Virus record (IMG/VR): IMGVR_UViG_3300049793_000168
Span: 1-47,574 of that record
DNA from: a virus
Length of the DNA stretch: 47,574 nucleotides
Strand: one strand, 5' to 3'
Shown here: in pieces, positions 23,247 to 30,649 of the stretch
Layout of the letters: every line of letters begins with the position of its first letter
Position numbering within the stretch: position 1 is the first letter of the stretch
Position numbers and translations under genes: made by a program
The notes under the pieces: model-generated
Databases searched by the model: none
What the model was told of the DNA's origin: nothing
The model's input: the letters and a program-made list of their open reading frames with translations, nothing else

Positions 23247-23532
23247 GCGCGAGCTCACAGTCCACGTCGTAGATGTCGGGTCGCCCAATGCCGCAGGCGA
23301 TCTTGTCGGCCAGCACCTCGTCGAGCGTCTTACTCCTGCCGTGAGCGATTTTTTGCAGGGTGTCATACTTGACATCGATCTCCTCGGCTAGGACCTGCAA
23401 GGGGCCCTGGGATTGAAGGCCGCACCACCCTTCGTTCACGCTCGCGCGCTCGCTGAGCAGCACCTTGAGAGCACGAACGATTGGCTCTGCTGGTATCCGC
23501 CCCTTGCGACACGACGGGTAGTTGTGCCTCAT
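23236..23532 (-). CDS. Helix-turn-helix protein (putative regulator)
   Basis: 98 residues from ATG 23532 in an ATGA overlap; ATG 23550 is an alternative. LQVLAEEIDVKYDTLQKIAHG near residues 52-72 reads as a helix-turn-helix followed by DEVLADKIACGIG. It could repress or switch phage genes. Phage actinobacterial regulators of this size exist but the target is unknown. Confidence 0.6.
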   Translation of the reverse strand: MRHNYPSCRKGRIPAEPIVRALKVLLSERASVNEGWCGLQSQGPLQVLAEEIDVKYDTLQKIAHGRSKTLDEVLADKIACGIGRPDIYDVDCELARAS

Positions 23533-23705
23533 GACTTCGACTTGCCCCATCCGGGTTTTCCCCTTTCTAGTTCGTGTTGCGTCGGCTTCTTCACCAGAGC
23601 GTAGCCCGCGCGGTCGATGTCTGCAAGGAAAACGCGCAGGCGCCACTCTTCGTGAGTCTCGGCACCCGACGTTTGCAGGACCTTGACGATGTCGTCGCTG
23701 TTCAC
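23529..23705 (-). CDS. Small hypothetical protein
   Basis: 58 residues between the exonuclease stop (GTGA overlap at its start) and the helix-turn-helix gene (ATGA overlap at its end). HEEWRLRVFLADIDRAGYAL is its most ordered part. The double overlap is the main support. Confidence 0.5.
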   Translation of the reverse strand: MNSDDIVKVLQTSGAETHEEWRLRVFLADIDRAGYALVKKPTQHELERGKPGWGKSKS

Positions 23706-24283
23706 GGAGTCCAGAATACCGGCCGCTTGAGCCAGCCCCGATCGATCATTCCCTGGCGCATCTGTATGTGCATGCGGACGTCGCTCTCACAACGGTCGAT
23801 GACCTCGGGCCAGCCACGCTCTTCGTAGGCGTCCTCCCACTGCTGCCAATCCATGGCCTTCTTGCGCTCTTCGGTTCGCAGCAGACCAGCGACGTTGTCC
23901 TGGCCCTTCTTGAAGCCCTTCGTGCGCGTGATCCGCATTGTGTCCTGGACCTTGATCGGCTCCAGCTTGGGGAGGCCGCAGCGGATGCTCTCGGCGTTCA
24001 GGATCGGGAGGTCGAAGCGGAGCAGGTTGTGCCCCGTGACCATTGTGGCCTGACGGAGCTCGCGTAGAAACTTCCGCAGCATCTTCGCGCGCAGCTTCGG
24101 TCGGTACAGGCCGATCGGAGAAGTCACTACCGACTGGATGTTATCGGGATCGTCGACCCAGGCCCAGGCGATGCACGTGATCTTCTGTGGCACCCACGCC
24201 GGGTCTGCGAAACCCGCAGCGACTGTCTCCATGTCGAAGTCCAGGACGCGCTCCTGACCCAACGTCTGCGTCAGTTCAAACAT
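23702..24283 (-). CDS. DnaQ-like (DEDD) 3'-5' exonuclease
   Basis: 193 residues. DFDMET (15-20) is ExoI, GHNLLRFDLPIL (84-95, Asp91) is ExoII and a CESDVRMH stretch near 168 is ExoIII. It resembles predicted polymerase-B-type proofreading exonucleases. No polymerase accompanies it, so it may trim replication or recombination ends. Start at ATG 24283. Confidence 0.82.
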   Translation of the reverse strand: MFELTQTLGQERVLDFDMETVAAGFADPAWVPQKITCIAWAWVDDPDNIQSVVTSPIGLYRPKLRAKMLRKFLRELRQATMVTGHNLLRFDLPILNAESIRCGLPKLEPIKVQDTMRITRTKGFKKGQDNVAGLLRTEERKKAMDWQQWEDAYEERGWPEVIDRCESDVRMHIQMRQGMIDRGWLKRPVFWTP

Positions 24284-24479
24284 CGCCGCCCTCGAGCTCG
24301 AGGGTGACGGGCTTGCCGAGCGCGGCCTGTTGCTCAATCTCGTCCAGAGCGGGCTCGATCTCATCGATGCGGTGATCGATCCGAGCAAGGTTCTGCTCGA
24401 AAGCGAGTTGCGCTCGCAGTTGAGCGGCCCGTTTCAGCTTGGCCCGGCGAATTTCTGACTTGCTAAGTGGTGTGCTCAT
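24276..24479 (-). CDS. Small coiled-coil protein
   Basis: 67 residues. Charged heptads (LARIDHRIDEIEPALDEIEQ) predict a coiled coil. It overlaps both neighbours (8 nt downstream, 4 nt upstream). Function unknown. Confidence 0.55.
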   Translation of the reverse strand: MSTPLSKSEIRRAKLKRAAQLRAQLAFEQNLARIDHRIDEIEPALDEIEQQAALGKPVTLELEGGDV

Positions 24480-24718
24480 TGACCCCTACCTTTCCGGAGC
24501 TCATCGAGCTCCTGTTCGAATTTTGCGATGGTAATTCCGGCTCTTCGAATGCTTTGCTTTTCCCTACCCTCTTGTTCGTAGTAATACCTTCTGTTTTTCG
24601 CTGCTGTTTTCGGGCTTGCTTGGTACTTCCTCTTGGCCGCCTTGCGCCTTACCGAGCAGCGCCTTCCCGACGGGACAACATACCACGGCTCTCCGTGGCA
24701 AGGACAAACTTCCTGCAT
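24476..24718 (-). CDS. Basic Cys-containing protein, endonuclease-VII-N-terminus-like
   Basis: 80 residues. CPCHGEPWY is followed by a very basic stretch (RRKAAKRKYQASPKTAAKNR) and IRRAGITIAKFEQELDEL. The last block resembles the lead-in of phage recombination endonuclease VII, but the Cys/His nuclease core is missing. It may be a truncated relative or a small nucleic-acid-binding protein. It has its own leaderless-type promoter. Confidence 0.5.
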   Translation of the reverse strand: MQEVCPCHGEPWYVVPSGRRCSVRRKAAKRKYQASPKTAAKNRRYYYEQEGREKQSIRRAGITIAKFEQELDELRKGRGQ

Positions 24719-24724
24719 AGGCGC

Positions 24725-24730
24725 AGTTTA
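24725..24730 (-). promoter_or_regulatory. -10 element TAAACT (minus strand) inside operon
   Basis: Read leftward, TAAACT is followed by six bases and ATG 24718. Its TAA doubles as the stop codon of the gene at 24728. Confidence 0.5.
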
Positions 24731-25102
24731 GCCGAAGACCAGGGACGCGTCTAGCCCCTCGAACATCTCGCATGCACGCTCGAAAGCGGCGTGCTGGGCG
24801 AGGAACGTTTCGCAGTCGGGGTCATGACGGACAGCAGGGGGGTAGTACCATGGCGCGAGCTCCATGTACCAGTGGTGTGGGGCATCGAGGGCGCAGAGAA
24901 TTGCATCAACGCGCTCAAACTCGACCCCGAGAACTCTCTTTCCTCGTAGAATGCCCTCCACGCTCTTGCCAGAGATAAGAGCACTCCTGCTCCCCGCTGT
25001 ATCTCCCCACTCAATCGCGCGATTGACCGTGCGGATTCCATGGCTGATGAGGATATCTCTGACAGCTTCATGGGGAATTCTGTGTACACGTTTTTTAGCC
25101 AT
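24728..25102 (-). CDS. Hypothetical protein, possible helix-turn-helix
   Basis: 124 residues from ATG 25102, just after an AAAGG sequence. The N-terminal half (HEAVRDILISHGIRTVNRAI, then VEGILRGKRVLGVEFERVD) looks DNA-binding, while the C-terminal half is acidic. It follows the nuclease in the operon. Unassigned. Confidence 0.5.
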   Translation of the reverse strand: MAKKRVHRIPHEAVRDILISHGIRTVNRAIEWGDTAGSRSALISGKSVEGILRGKRVLGVEFERVDAILCALDAPHHWYMELAPWYYPPAVRHDPDCETFLAQHAAFERACEMFEGLDASLVFG

Positions 25103-25412
25103 CCTTTCTCTCGAGTAAGCCTAGCAGGAATTCGAAATCCACCACCGCTCTCCACGGCTGGTGGCTCTGGCGAAAGACTACTACTGGTTCGACCGGCGGT
25201 ACGTGAGCGAGAGCGTCGGCTTCCGCCTGTCGGCACCAGGCGGGGATAGCGAGGGTTTCACGTCGCTTAACTTCAAGATGTACGCCAGGCACATCGTGGC
25301 GTAGATCCCAATCAAGCCGACCGTCGCGATCAGCAGAAAAGCCATGCCGACGCAAAATATCGCGCACCTCGCGCTCAGCATTAGCGCCCTTATTGCGGGA
25401 GTGAATAGCCAC
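25095..25412 (-). CDS. Holliday junction resolvase-like nuclease (PD-(D/E)XK)
   Basis: 105 residues from GTG 25412. NKGANAEREVRDIL (7-20) supplies the N-terminal Glu, Asp40 precedes VHLEVKRRE with E47-x-K49, and WCRQAEADA follows. This is the archaeal-Hjc/VRR-like arrangement. It likely resolves branched recombination or replication intermediates before packaging. Confidence 0.75.
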   Translation of the reverse strand: MAIHSRNKGANAEREVRDILRRHGFSADRDGRLDWDLRHDVPGVHLEVKRRETLAIPAWCRQAEADALAHVPPVEPVVVFRQSHQPWRAVVDFEFLLGLLERKDG

Positions 25413-25416
25413 CTAC

Positions 25417-25605
25417 TTACCAAGTCCGTCCCTTCTTGTAAAAGCGCGAGAGATTGCGCACACGATAGAGCGAGGGCTGTGCGTGCGGGCAGAACCACGA
25501 CCGGCAGACGTGACAAAAACCCTCACGAACGTCCCCTTGCTCGGGCCAGTCCTCCACAGTGAATCCTGACTTTTTCTTGGCTGGTTCACGGGGTCTCGGA
25601 TTCAA
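25417..25605 (-). CDS. Small Cys-rich protein
   Basis: 62 residues if read from TTG 25605; GTG 25557 is a shorter option. FCHVCRSWFCPHAQPS (about 30-45) may bind zinc. It overlaps the upstream gene by 20 nt. The start is the weak point. Confidence 0.45.
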   Translation of the reverse strand: MNPRPREPAKKKSGFTVEDWPEQGDVREGFCHVCRSWFCPHAQPSLYRVRNLSRFYKKGRTW

Positions 25606-25783
25606 CGAGCCTCGCCTCGAAAGTGATGGTGACGGTGGGGTGCGCGCCCGCCTTGATTGAGCCAACGACCTCGGTGACTTGCATGTCGGTGAGGTCGACG
25701 ACCTTTTGTCCGTCCGAGCTTATCCACCGAACCCACCGGCAGATCGGACCGTCGAAGTCAGCGTGAAATTCCGGGGCGCTCAT
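25586..25783 (-). CDS. Hypothetical protein
   Basis: 65 residues of beta character (VRWISSDGQKVVDLTDMQ; TVTITFEARLV). It starts in an ATGA overlap with the Cas4-like nuclease. Unknown function. Confidence 0.55.
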   Translation of the reverse strand: MSAPEFHADFDGPICRWVRWISSDGQKVVDLTDMQVTEVVGSIKAGAHPTVTITFEARLVESETP

Positions 25784-26658
25784 AGGCCTCCTAGTCGTTT
25801 GACGACCTGGTGTGTTCGGACGATTGCTGCGAAGTCCTCGTAGGTACAGGGCTCGCCGTCCTTGCTGACGTCCTCGGCGCGCACGATGTTGTACTCGCCG
25901 TGTTCGGTCAGGTGGATCACGACGCGCTGGTCGGTGGTGAAGTGTCCGATCTCGAGTCCGGCGCCCTCGTACGCCTCCAGCTGCAGGAAGTGGCCTACGT
26001 ACACACGCTTGGAGGTCTTGACGTCGGCGAGGGTGAGGATGCCGTCTAGCTTGCCGCGCGCGTCATAGCGGCCGCCGAAGCGCAGCGAGGGGGAGGCGAC
26101 CATGACCTCCGTCTCCGTCACCTCGAACTCGTGCTCGAGGATGAACTTGCGCAGCGCGCGGATGTATCCCTGCTGGTCGAGCGGCCACGCCCTGGGCTCG
26201 GGGAGGATCCCCGTCTGCCCCCAGGTCTCGAAGGCGTCGTGCGCGTCCTGCCCGCGATCGCCCGCGGAATCGCGGACGTGGTTCACCGTCAGCTTGTTCA
26301 TCGTGAGAAGCTTGGCGATGCGCTTCACGTCGGTCAGGAGCTCTTCGTTCTCCATGATCTCTTCGCGCATCTTCTCGTCCAGGATGTGCCAACTCGCGTC
26401 GGTGCGGATCAGGAGCTTGTCTGTCCTCACGAGCTCGAGGACTCCCTCGATGCCGATCTCCATGCCCCACCACGGGAGGGCGGGCTTGTCGAGGACGCCG
26501 AGGATCTTCGTGACGCTGTCGAGGCGCTTGCCCCATTCCTTGTCGTCGGCCATGCGCATCGCGGTCGGGTCGCTCATGAGCCAGTACCCGCGCGGGCGGT
26601 GGCTTTGGAACCTGATCGCGTGCTTGCCGTCGGGGGTCTTGTTGATGATCTGCGTCAA
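25780..26658 (-). CDS. Cas4/RecB-like PD-(D/E)XK exonuclease
   Basis: 292 residues from TTG 26658, chosen because it forms a TTGA overlap with the small gene upstream; longer open frames upstream are artefacts. GRYDAR (Asp199), LADVKTSK (Asp212, Lys214) and QLEAY (226-230) are RecB-type motifs II, III and QxxxY. GQDAHDAFE near 136-144 supplies the N-terminal His/Glu. It probably resects DNA ends in phage recombination. No single-strand annealing protein is recognised nearby. Confidence 0.78.
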   Translation of the reverse strand: MTQIINKTPDGKHAIRFQSHRPRGYWLMSDPTAMRMADDKEWGKRLDSVTKILGVLDKPALPWWGMEIGIEGVLELVRTDKLLIRTDASWHILDEKMREEIMENEELLTDVKRIAKLLTMNKLTVNHVRDSAGDRGQDAHDAFETWGQTGILPEPRAWPLDQQGYIRALRKFILEHEFEVTETEVMVASPSLRFGGRYDARGKLDGILTLADVKTSKRVYVGHFLQLEAYEGAGLEIGHFTTDQRVVIHLTEHGEYNIVRAEDVSKDGEPCTYEDFAAIVRTHQVVKRLGGL

Positions 26659-26774
26659 GGAAGCCACACCCAATCCGGGACGGAGAGGCATGTCCACACG
26701 ATCCAGCAGCCGCGCTCCATGAGCATCCACGCGACGACCGGCCAGTGCGGCATGACGACGTGCCAGTGGTTCAC
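26655..26774 (-). CDS. 39-residue tryptophan-rich small protein
   Basis: GTG 26774 to stop 26655-26657. The upstream stop overlaps its start in GTGA and its stop overlaps the next start in TTGA. Seven of 39 residues are Trp and most of the rest are hydrophobic (WPVVAWMLMERGCWIVWTC), so a membrane-binding peptide is likely. It is too short to detect by family. Support is the perfect double coupling. Confidence 0.5.
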   Translation of the reverse strand: MNHWHVVMPHWPVVAWMLMERGCWIVWTCLSVPDWVWLP

Positions 26775-26950
26775 CTGACAGCCTCCAGGCGGTCGTACAG
26801 GGCGCGGTCGTCGTGCTCCAAGGACTCGTACCCCTCGTCACCGACGAGTAGCTCCTGCATACGGCGCGCCTCGCCCTTCGTGAGAAGGACAGCGCGGCGC
26901 GTGAGGCCGGGGATCTGGTGGGATGGGGAGGACTTGGGACGGTCGTTCAA
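26771..26950 (-). CDS. Small hypothetical protein
   Basis: 59 residues from TTG 26950, in a TTGA overlap with the sigma-like gene stop. It is helical and charged (LTKGEARRMQELLVGDEGYE). It follows the sigma-like gene directly and could modulate it, but that is only position. Unknown. Confidence 0.5.
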   Translation of the reverse strand: MNDRPKSSPSHQIPGLTRRAVLLTKGEARRMQELLVGDEGYESLEHDDRALYDRLEAVR

Positions 26951-27747
26951 GTGAGGATTCCTTTCCGGAAGCCGATCGCGATCGCGTGGACGATGTTCTT
27001 CGCACCCAGGGTCTTGATCACCTGTTTGCGGTACGTCTTGACGGATTCTACACCTATTCCGAGGTGCTTTCCAGTCTCGTCGGAGCTCAGCCCCTCTGCG
27101 GCCAGCGAGAGGACTTCCTGCTGCCTCCGGGGAATCGGCGGCCCCGCTGGGCGGGCTACGTCCTCTGTGAGCTCGGACATGCTGAGCATCTTGTCCCTGA
27201 CCTTGCAGAGAGCTCGCTGTTTGACCTTGTCGACGTACTGCGTCGTGCAACCCATTCTCTCCGCGGTGACCGAGACCAACTCATCGGCCACGTAGTACAG
27301 GAACAGGACGTTGTTCTCGAGCGGGGTGAGGCCGCTGGAAGAGATCACCCCTCGAAGGAATTCACGATCGTCTGTCGTGGCCTCCGGCGCTTCGAGCATG
27401 TCTATGAGCTCCGTTTCCATGTCGCCGCCGGGGACGATCTTGTTGAGAGACGACACCTCCGGCCGCCTCTCCCCCGACGCATCTTCCCCTGGGCGAAGAA
27501 CCTGGCGCTCGTAGGGCCCGAACTTGCGAAGGTGCTCCCTGATCTCGCAGTTCATCAGCCACTTGCACCAGCCGCGTATGCCGCGGTCTGACTTGCTTGG
27601 ATCGTAGTCGTTAACCGCCTTGACGAGGCCCAGGCGAGCCACCTGGGCCATGTCCTCCTGCTCGATGTTGGTCCCGCGGACCGCGCGAGCGGCCCACGAG
27701 TCAGCGAGCGGCAGGAGCTCGTCGTACACGCGGTCCGCTTCGGTCAC
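26947..27747 (-). CDS. Sigma-70-like factor fused to a LuxR-type helix-turn-helix
   Basis: 266 residues from GTG 27747. Residues about 17-78 are sigma region 2 (EDMAQVARLGLVKAVNDYDP, then WCKWLMNCEIREHLRKFG). Residues about 138-186 are region 4 (LTPLENNVLFLYYVADEL, then CTTQYVDKVKQRALCKVRDKM-type recognition helix). Region 3 is replaced by a loop. Residues 205-266 are a GerE/LuxR domain (QQEVLSLAAEGLSSDETGKH, SVKTYRKQVIKTLGA). A sigma factor ending in a LuxR domain is unusual. It may direct host RNA polymerase to phage promoters. Confidence 0.78.
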   Translation of the reverse strand: MTEADRVYDELLPLADSWAARAVRGTNIEQEDMAQVARLGLVKAVNDYDPSKSDRGIRGWCKWLMNCEIREHLRKFGPYERQVLRPGEDASGERRPEVSSLNKIVPGGDMETELIDMLEAPEATTDDREFLRGVISSSGLTPLENNVLFLYYVADELVSVTAERMGCTTQYVDKVKQRALCKVRDKMLSMSELTEDVARPAGPPIPRRQQEVLSLAAEGLSSDETGKHLGIGVESVKTYRKQVIKTLGAKNIVHAIAIGFRKGILT

Positions 27748-28277
27748 TGGACCTTGGCGTTCAGGAGCTCGGTCGCGGCCTCGGCTAGGTTCGCCTGGAT
27801 GTCCGGGAGCAGATTGTGACTGAGACCGGCAGCGCCCAGTTGTTCCTCGAGATCGTTCACGAGGACGTGGGCGATCCTCAACGAGTTGGCCGCGCGCTGG
27901 AGGTTCTCCGTCGTGACGATCTCTTCGTCAGAGTCGATCATGGTCTCGGACGTTTCGATCTTCGCCGGGAGATCCGTGTCGTCGGGAGTCACGGTCGGGT
28001 CGCTCCCCGGGGCCACGGCCTCGGACTTGGCGACATCCTCCGAGGGCGCGAGCTCGTCCGGCGGCTCGATCTCGTACATCTTCTGGATGTACACGCGGCC
28101 GTCGCGCTTGTCGAGTTGCACCCCGACCGGGTTGGGGTTCGGAGACTTCAAGATGAGCTCTGCGAGATCGCCGATCGCGTCGTCGCGCGTCCCGGCGACG
28201 GTGCCGCCGAGGAAGGTGATCTTGTGGGCGCCCGAGGGGGTCTTCTCGTAGGCCTCGATCGTCGTGACTGTGTCCAC
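27744..28277 (-). CDS. Acidic hypothetical protein
   Basis: 177 residues from GTG 28277. An N-terminal globular part (about 1-70) is followed by an acidic low-complexity linker (PPDELAPSEDVAKSEAVAP) and a helical C-terminus. It overlaps the sigma-like gene start in GTGA. No homologue recognised; an anti-sigma or partner role is only suggested by position. Confidence 0.5.
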   Translation of the reverse strand: MDTVTTIEAYEKTPSGAHKITFLGGTVAGTRDDAIGDLAELILKSPNPNPVGVQLDKRDGRVYIQKMYEIEPPDELAPSEDVAKSEAVAPGSDPTVTPDDTDLPAKIETSETMIDSDEEIVTTENLQRAANSLRIAHVLVNDLEEQLGAAGLSHNLLPDIQANLAEAATELLNAKVQ

Positions 28278-28279
28278 GA

Positions 28280-28384
28280 CTACCAGGCCTTCAAGACGAA
28301 GTGGGCGGCGACGTAGACCACGCCGATGATCGCGGCCACATACGTCACGTATAGGAGAATGACGAGTGCTGCTACTGCTTTCAT
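28280..28384 (-). CDS. 34-residue single-span membrane peptide
   Basis: ATG 28384 overlaps the upstream stop in ATGA. LVILLYVTYVAAIIGVVYVAA forms one membrane segment with a Lys either side. It is below usual gene-length cut-offs. Unknown role. Confidence 0.5.
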   Translation of the reverse strand: MKAVAALVILLYVTYVAAIIGVVYVAAHFVLKAW

Positions 28385-28605
28385 GACTGTCCTTTCTTCG
28401 GGGTCTGGTAGTTGGCCTGCGCTGTCTCGAGAACGCTCACCATGTCGGGGCCGTAGATCTTCCGCGAGCCAATGGTCGCGCGCACGATGCCCGAGAACAT
28501 CCGGGTCACGGTGAAGCCTCTCTTCTCGAGCTCGAGACGAGCGCGCAACTGCTCAAAACTGGTGCGTCCGGTCAACTCACTCCTCAGGTCAACAGGTCGG
28601 GACAA
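28381..28605 (-). CDS. Small hypothetical protein
   Basis: 74 residues from TTG 28605. Later starts such as CTG or TTG nearer the upstream stop are possible. FEQLRARLELEKRGFTVTRM then GIVRATIGSRKIYGP look like a small alpha/beta DNA-binding-like fold. Unknown. Confidence 0.5.
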   Translation of the reverse strand: MSRPVDLRSELTGRTSFEQLRARLELEKRGFTVTRMFSGIVRATIGSRKIYGPDMVSVLETAQANYQTPKKGQS

Positions 28606-28862
28606 CGGCTCTTCACCGTATCGTAGGACGGGACTGAGTTCGGGTCAAGCGACTTGCGCGCTCGGATGTACTCACCAGACTTCATCGGCGCGCCACCGGA
28701 GACCTTTAACACTGCGCGGCGGATCTCGGCCTCGGTCCAGCGTCGGGAGGTCGAGCCTGGGCGATACCGGCGAACATGAGACGACCGGTCGCCCAGGCCC
28801 AGGCTACGGCGCTTGGCGGCATCGACGGCGACAGTAAGTGCGCGGCGCGTTTCTCTGTCCAC
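28584..28862 (-). CDS. Basic hypothetical protein, possibly DNA-binding
   Basis: 92 residues from GTG 28862, basic. RWTEAEIRRAVLKV (about 41-54) and SVPSYDTVKSRCPDL near the C-terminus suggest a winged-helix or homing-endonuclease-associated repeat-type DNA-binding fold. No catalytic residues are seen. Confidence 0.5.
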   Translation of the reverse strand: MDRETRRALTVAVDAAKRRSLGLGDRSSHVRRYRPGSTSRRWTEAEIRRAVLKVSGGAPMKSGEYIRARKSLDPNSVPSYDTVKSRCPDLLT

Positions 28863-28890
28863 AGCGGGGACTTTAGCAGTTGGAGCGGAC

Positions 28891-29184
28891 TCAGCAGTTG
28901 GAATCTTCGAACGAGTCGATGCGTCGCTTGAGGATTACCTGGCCGCGGTCGAGCTCGGCCTTCGAGAGACCGAGCGCGGAGATGCCTTGCGGATGCTTGT
29001 CGATGTACTTCTGCGTGGCGGTGTACTGCTTCTGGTAGCCATCGAGCAGCGAGCAGAGCGTCCTGTGAGACTCCGCGGCCGAGTCCTGCGCCTTCTTGAT
29101 CGCGTACGCAGTGACTGAGATCAGCAACACCATCAGCGCGACGAGGGCGATGATGCCGGGATCGTAGGCCCTTTCCCCCTTCAC
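28891..29184 (-). CDS. Single-span membrane protein
   Basis: 97 residues from GTG 29184 (GTGA). After eight residues comes IIALVALMVLLISVTAYAI, then an extracytoplasmic or cytoplasmic helical domain with two Cys (RTLCSLLDGY; FEDSNC). First of five consecutive small membrane proteins in this stretch. The layout could suit a spanin-like or anti-holin role, but no motif confirms it. Confidence 0.55.
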   Translation of the reverse strand: MKGERAYDPGIIALVALMVLLISVTAYAIKKAQDSAAESHRTLCSLLDGYQKQYTATQKYIDKHPQGISALGLSKAELDRGQVILKRRIDSFEDSNC

Positions 29185-29576
29185 CGCAGGTCCCTCCCGG
29201 GGCGCCCCTGCAGTCCGCGCTCGCCCTGGATTCCCTGAACGCCCTGTGGGCCTCCGGGTGATTCGGGCAACTTGCCGAGCGGGATCAGGCCGGTGACGCC
29301 CGCCCTCTTGAGCTTCGAGATGCCCGCCCACATCCACCCGAGGGCGAAGATGTCGACCAGCATCGCGCAGATTCCTATGAGCGCGCGCCACGTCGCGGGA
29401 GTGCCGAGCGCTAAGGACAGGCTGACGTAGATCATCAGCAAGTCGACGGAGAGAATCTTGAACGTGAACCAACGCGTGAGGGCGTTGCCCAGGTTCATGA
29501 GGAAGGCCGTGTTGACTCCCACCAGGAACAGGGCGAGGCAGGCGCCGAAGACGAGAAGCGGGCTAGACGTGATCAT
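29181..29576 (-). CDS. Multi-span membrane protein with collagen-like tail
   Basis: 131 residues from ATG 29576 (ATGA). Three hydrophobic segments (about 4-22, 38-58, 64-84) precede a C-terminal run of seven Gly-X-Y triplets, GPQGVQGIQGERGLQGRPGR-like. A membrane anchor with a collagen-like tip is unusual for a phage early region. Confidence 0.6.
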   Translation of the reverse strand: MITSSPLLVFGACLALFLVGVNTAFLMNLGNALTRWFTFKILSVDLLMIYVSLSLALGTPATWRALIGICAMLVDIFALGWMWAGISKLKRAGVTGLIPLGKLPESPGGPQGVQGIQGERGLQGRPGRDLR

Positions 29577-29908
29577 GGCTTCACGGTCCGGCACGAAGGG
29601 ATGTCAGCCCTGGCAATCACTGTGTCCAATGCTAGCAGGTAGTTCGCATTGGAACGACGTGCTACGGGCGAGAGGCTTGGGTCTCGCAGGATGTCCGTCG
29701 TGGTGGCGCGAACGTGCTTCCAGAAGTCCGCGGCGCCGTGGACTGCGATGCAGAATCGGACGTCGGACTGCTGTAGCTTGTTGTCCGTGTTGTTGAGGTG
29801 GAAGAGCGCCCCAACCACAAGTATCCCGGTGATCAGAATCGCCACTAGGTAACCGTAGAAGAGGATCAAGCCGGGTCGCCCCATCCGGATCCGCTCGAGA
29901 TTAGCCAT
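29573..29908 (-). CDS. Single-span membrane protein
   Basis: 111 residues from ATG 29908. GLILFYGYLVAILITGILVV (about 13-32) is one membrane helix, and the remainder is soluble with two Cys (RFCIAVHG; IPSCRTV). It resembles the protein at 28891 in layout. Confidence 0.55.
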   Translation of the reverse strand: MANLERIRMGRPGLILFYGYLVAILITGILVVGALFHLNNTDNKLQQSDVRFCIAVHGAADFWKHVRATTTDILRDPSLSPVARRSNANYLLALDTVIARADIPSCRTVKP

Positions 29909-30098
29909 CACTTTCGGATCCCTTCCTCACGATGCTGACTCCGAAGACCCACCCTGCGAGCATGAGCATCAGCGGAGTGGTCACGGTGAGAGCGGTGAAC
30001 TGATTGGTCAGGAGCGCGACGACAAGAGCGGCAGCCCAACCGGCCAGGACAACCGCGGCCACGGGGTAGATCAACAGGTCTCGCTTGTTGGCGCTCAT
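29901..30098 (-). CDS. Two-span membrane protein
   Basis: 65 residues from ATG 30098. Segments YPVAAVVLAGWAAALVVALL and TPLMLMLAGWVFGVSIV are membrane helices with a short loop. Holin-like size, but in a different operon from the lysins. Confidence 0.55.
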   Translation of the reverse strand: MSANKRDLLIYPVAAVVLAGWAAALVVALLTNQFTALTVTTPLMLMLAGWVFGVSIVRKGSESDG

Positions 30099-30190
30099 CG
30101 TCGTCTCCAGCTTTCGACGGCGATCCCGCAGGCAACTCCACTTGCGAAGAATGCAGCGCACACGAGCCCGTACAAGATCCAGATTGACAC
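30095..30190 (-). CDS. 31-residue membrane peptide
   Basis: GTG 30190 to stop 30095, ending in an ATGA overlap with the next gene. ILYGLVCAAFFASGVACGIA is one membrane helix, with a positively charged end (SWRRR). A different reading frame here is also open but has no coupling. Confidence 0.45.
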   Translation of the reverse strand: MSIWILYGLVCAAFFASGVACGIAVESWRRR

Positions 30191-30214
30191 ATCTGCCTCA
30201 GTCTATCGGCAGAG

Positions 30215-30649
30215 CTACCCCCGTACGTCCGCGCGCTGCTCCGGGGTCAGGTAGATCCCGATCTCGGCGTCGAAGCGCTCGGGATTGCGGGTGTAGAGCT
30301 CGCGCAGGGTCTCGAGTTTCTCGTTCGCCGGGTTCCCTCTCGGGGCGTCGAAGTCCTCGAGCCGCTTGAGCTTCTCGGCGTACACGCGCTCGTACGTCAG
30401 GAAGTACCCGGGGCCGTCGACGACGCTGTCCTCGTGGCCGGGGGACTCCATCAGGCGAGCGATCTTCACCAGCACCATGTAGAGGGAGTGGTGGAGCGGG
30501 CCCCCTTTGGCGGGATCGATCCCGAGCGCCTTGGCTGCGTCGGTGACCTTCTGGAAGTCGTCGAGCGGGTGACCGTAGTCGTCTTGGCGGTCGCCCATGA
30601 CGAGTGACTTGGCCTTGTCGAGGCAGGTGTTGTCAGGATCGAAGATCAC
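30215..30649 (-). CDS. DUF6378-type phage protein
   Basis: 144 residues from GTG 30649. DRQDDYGHPLDDFQKV (20-35), LVKIARLMESPGHEDSVVDG (60-79) and GYFLTYERVY form the conserved core of a widespread phage family of unknown activity. The helical pattern recalls MazG-type enzymes. It starts in a GTGA overlap with the membrane protein upstream. Confidence 0.75.
   Translation of the reverse strand: MIFDPDNTCLDKAKSLVMGDRQDDYGHPLDDFQKVTDAAKALGIDPAKGGPLHHSLYMVLVKIARLMESPGHEDSVVDGPGYFLTYERVYAEKLKRLEDFDAPRGNPANEKLETLRELYTRNPERFDAEIGIYLTPEQRADVRG

Noticed and set aside
25780-26841. Cas4-like gene taken as 353 codons from the far upstream start
   Set aside because: The extra N-terminus overlaps the coupled 39-residue gene and is Arg/Pro-rich in the manner of out-of-frame sequence; TTG 26658 fits the TTGA overlap.
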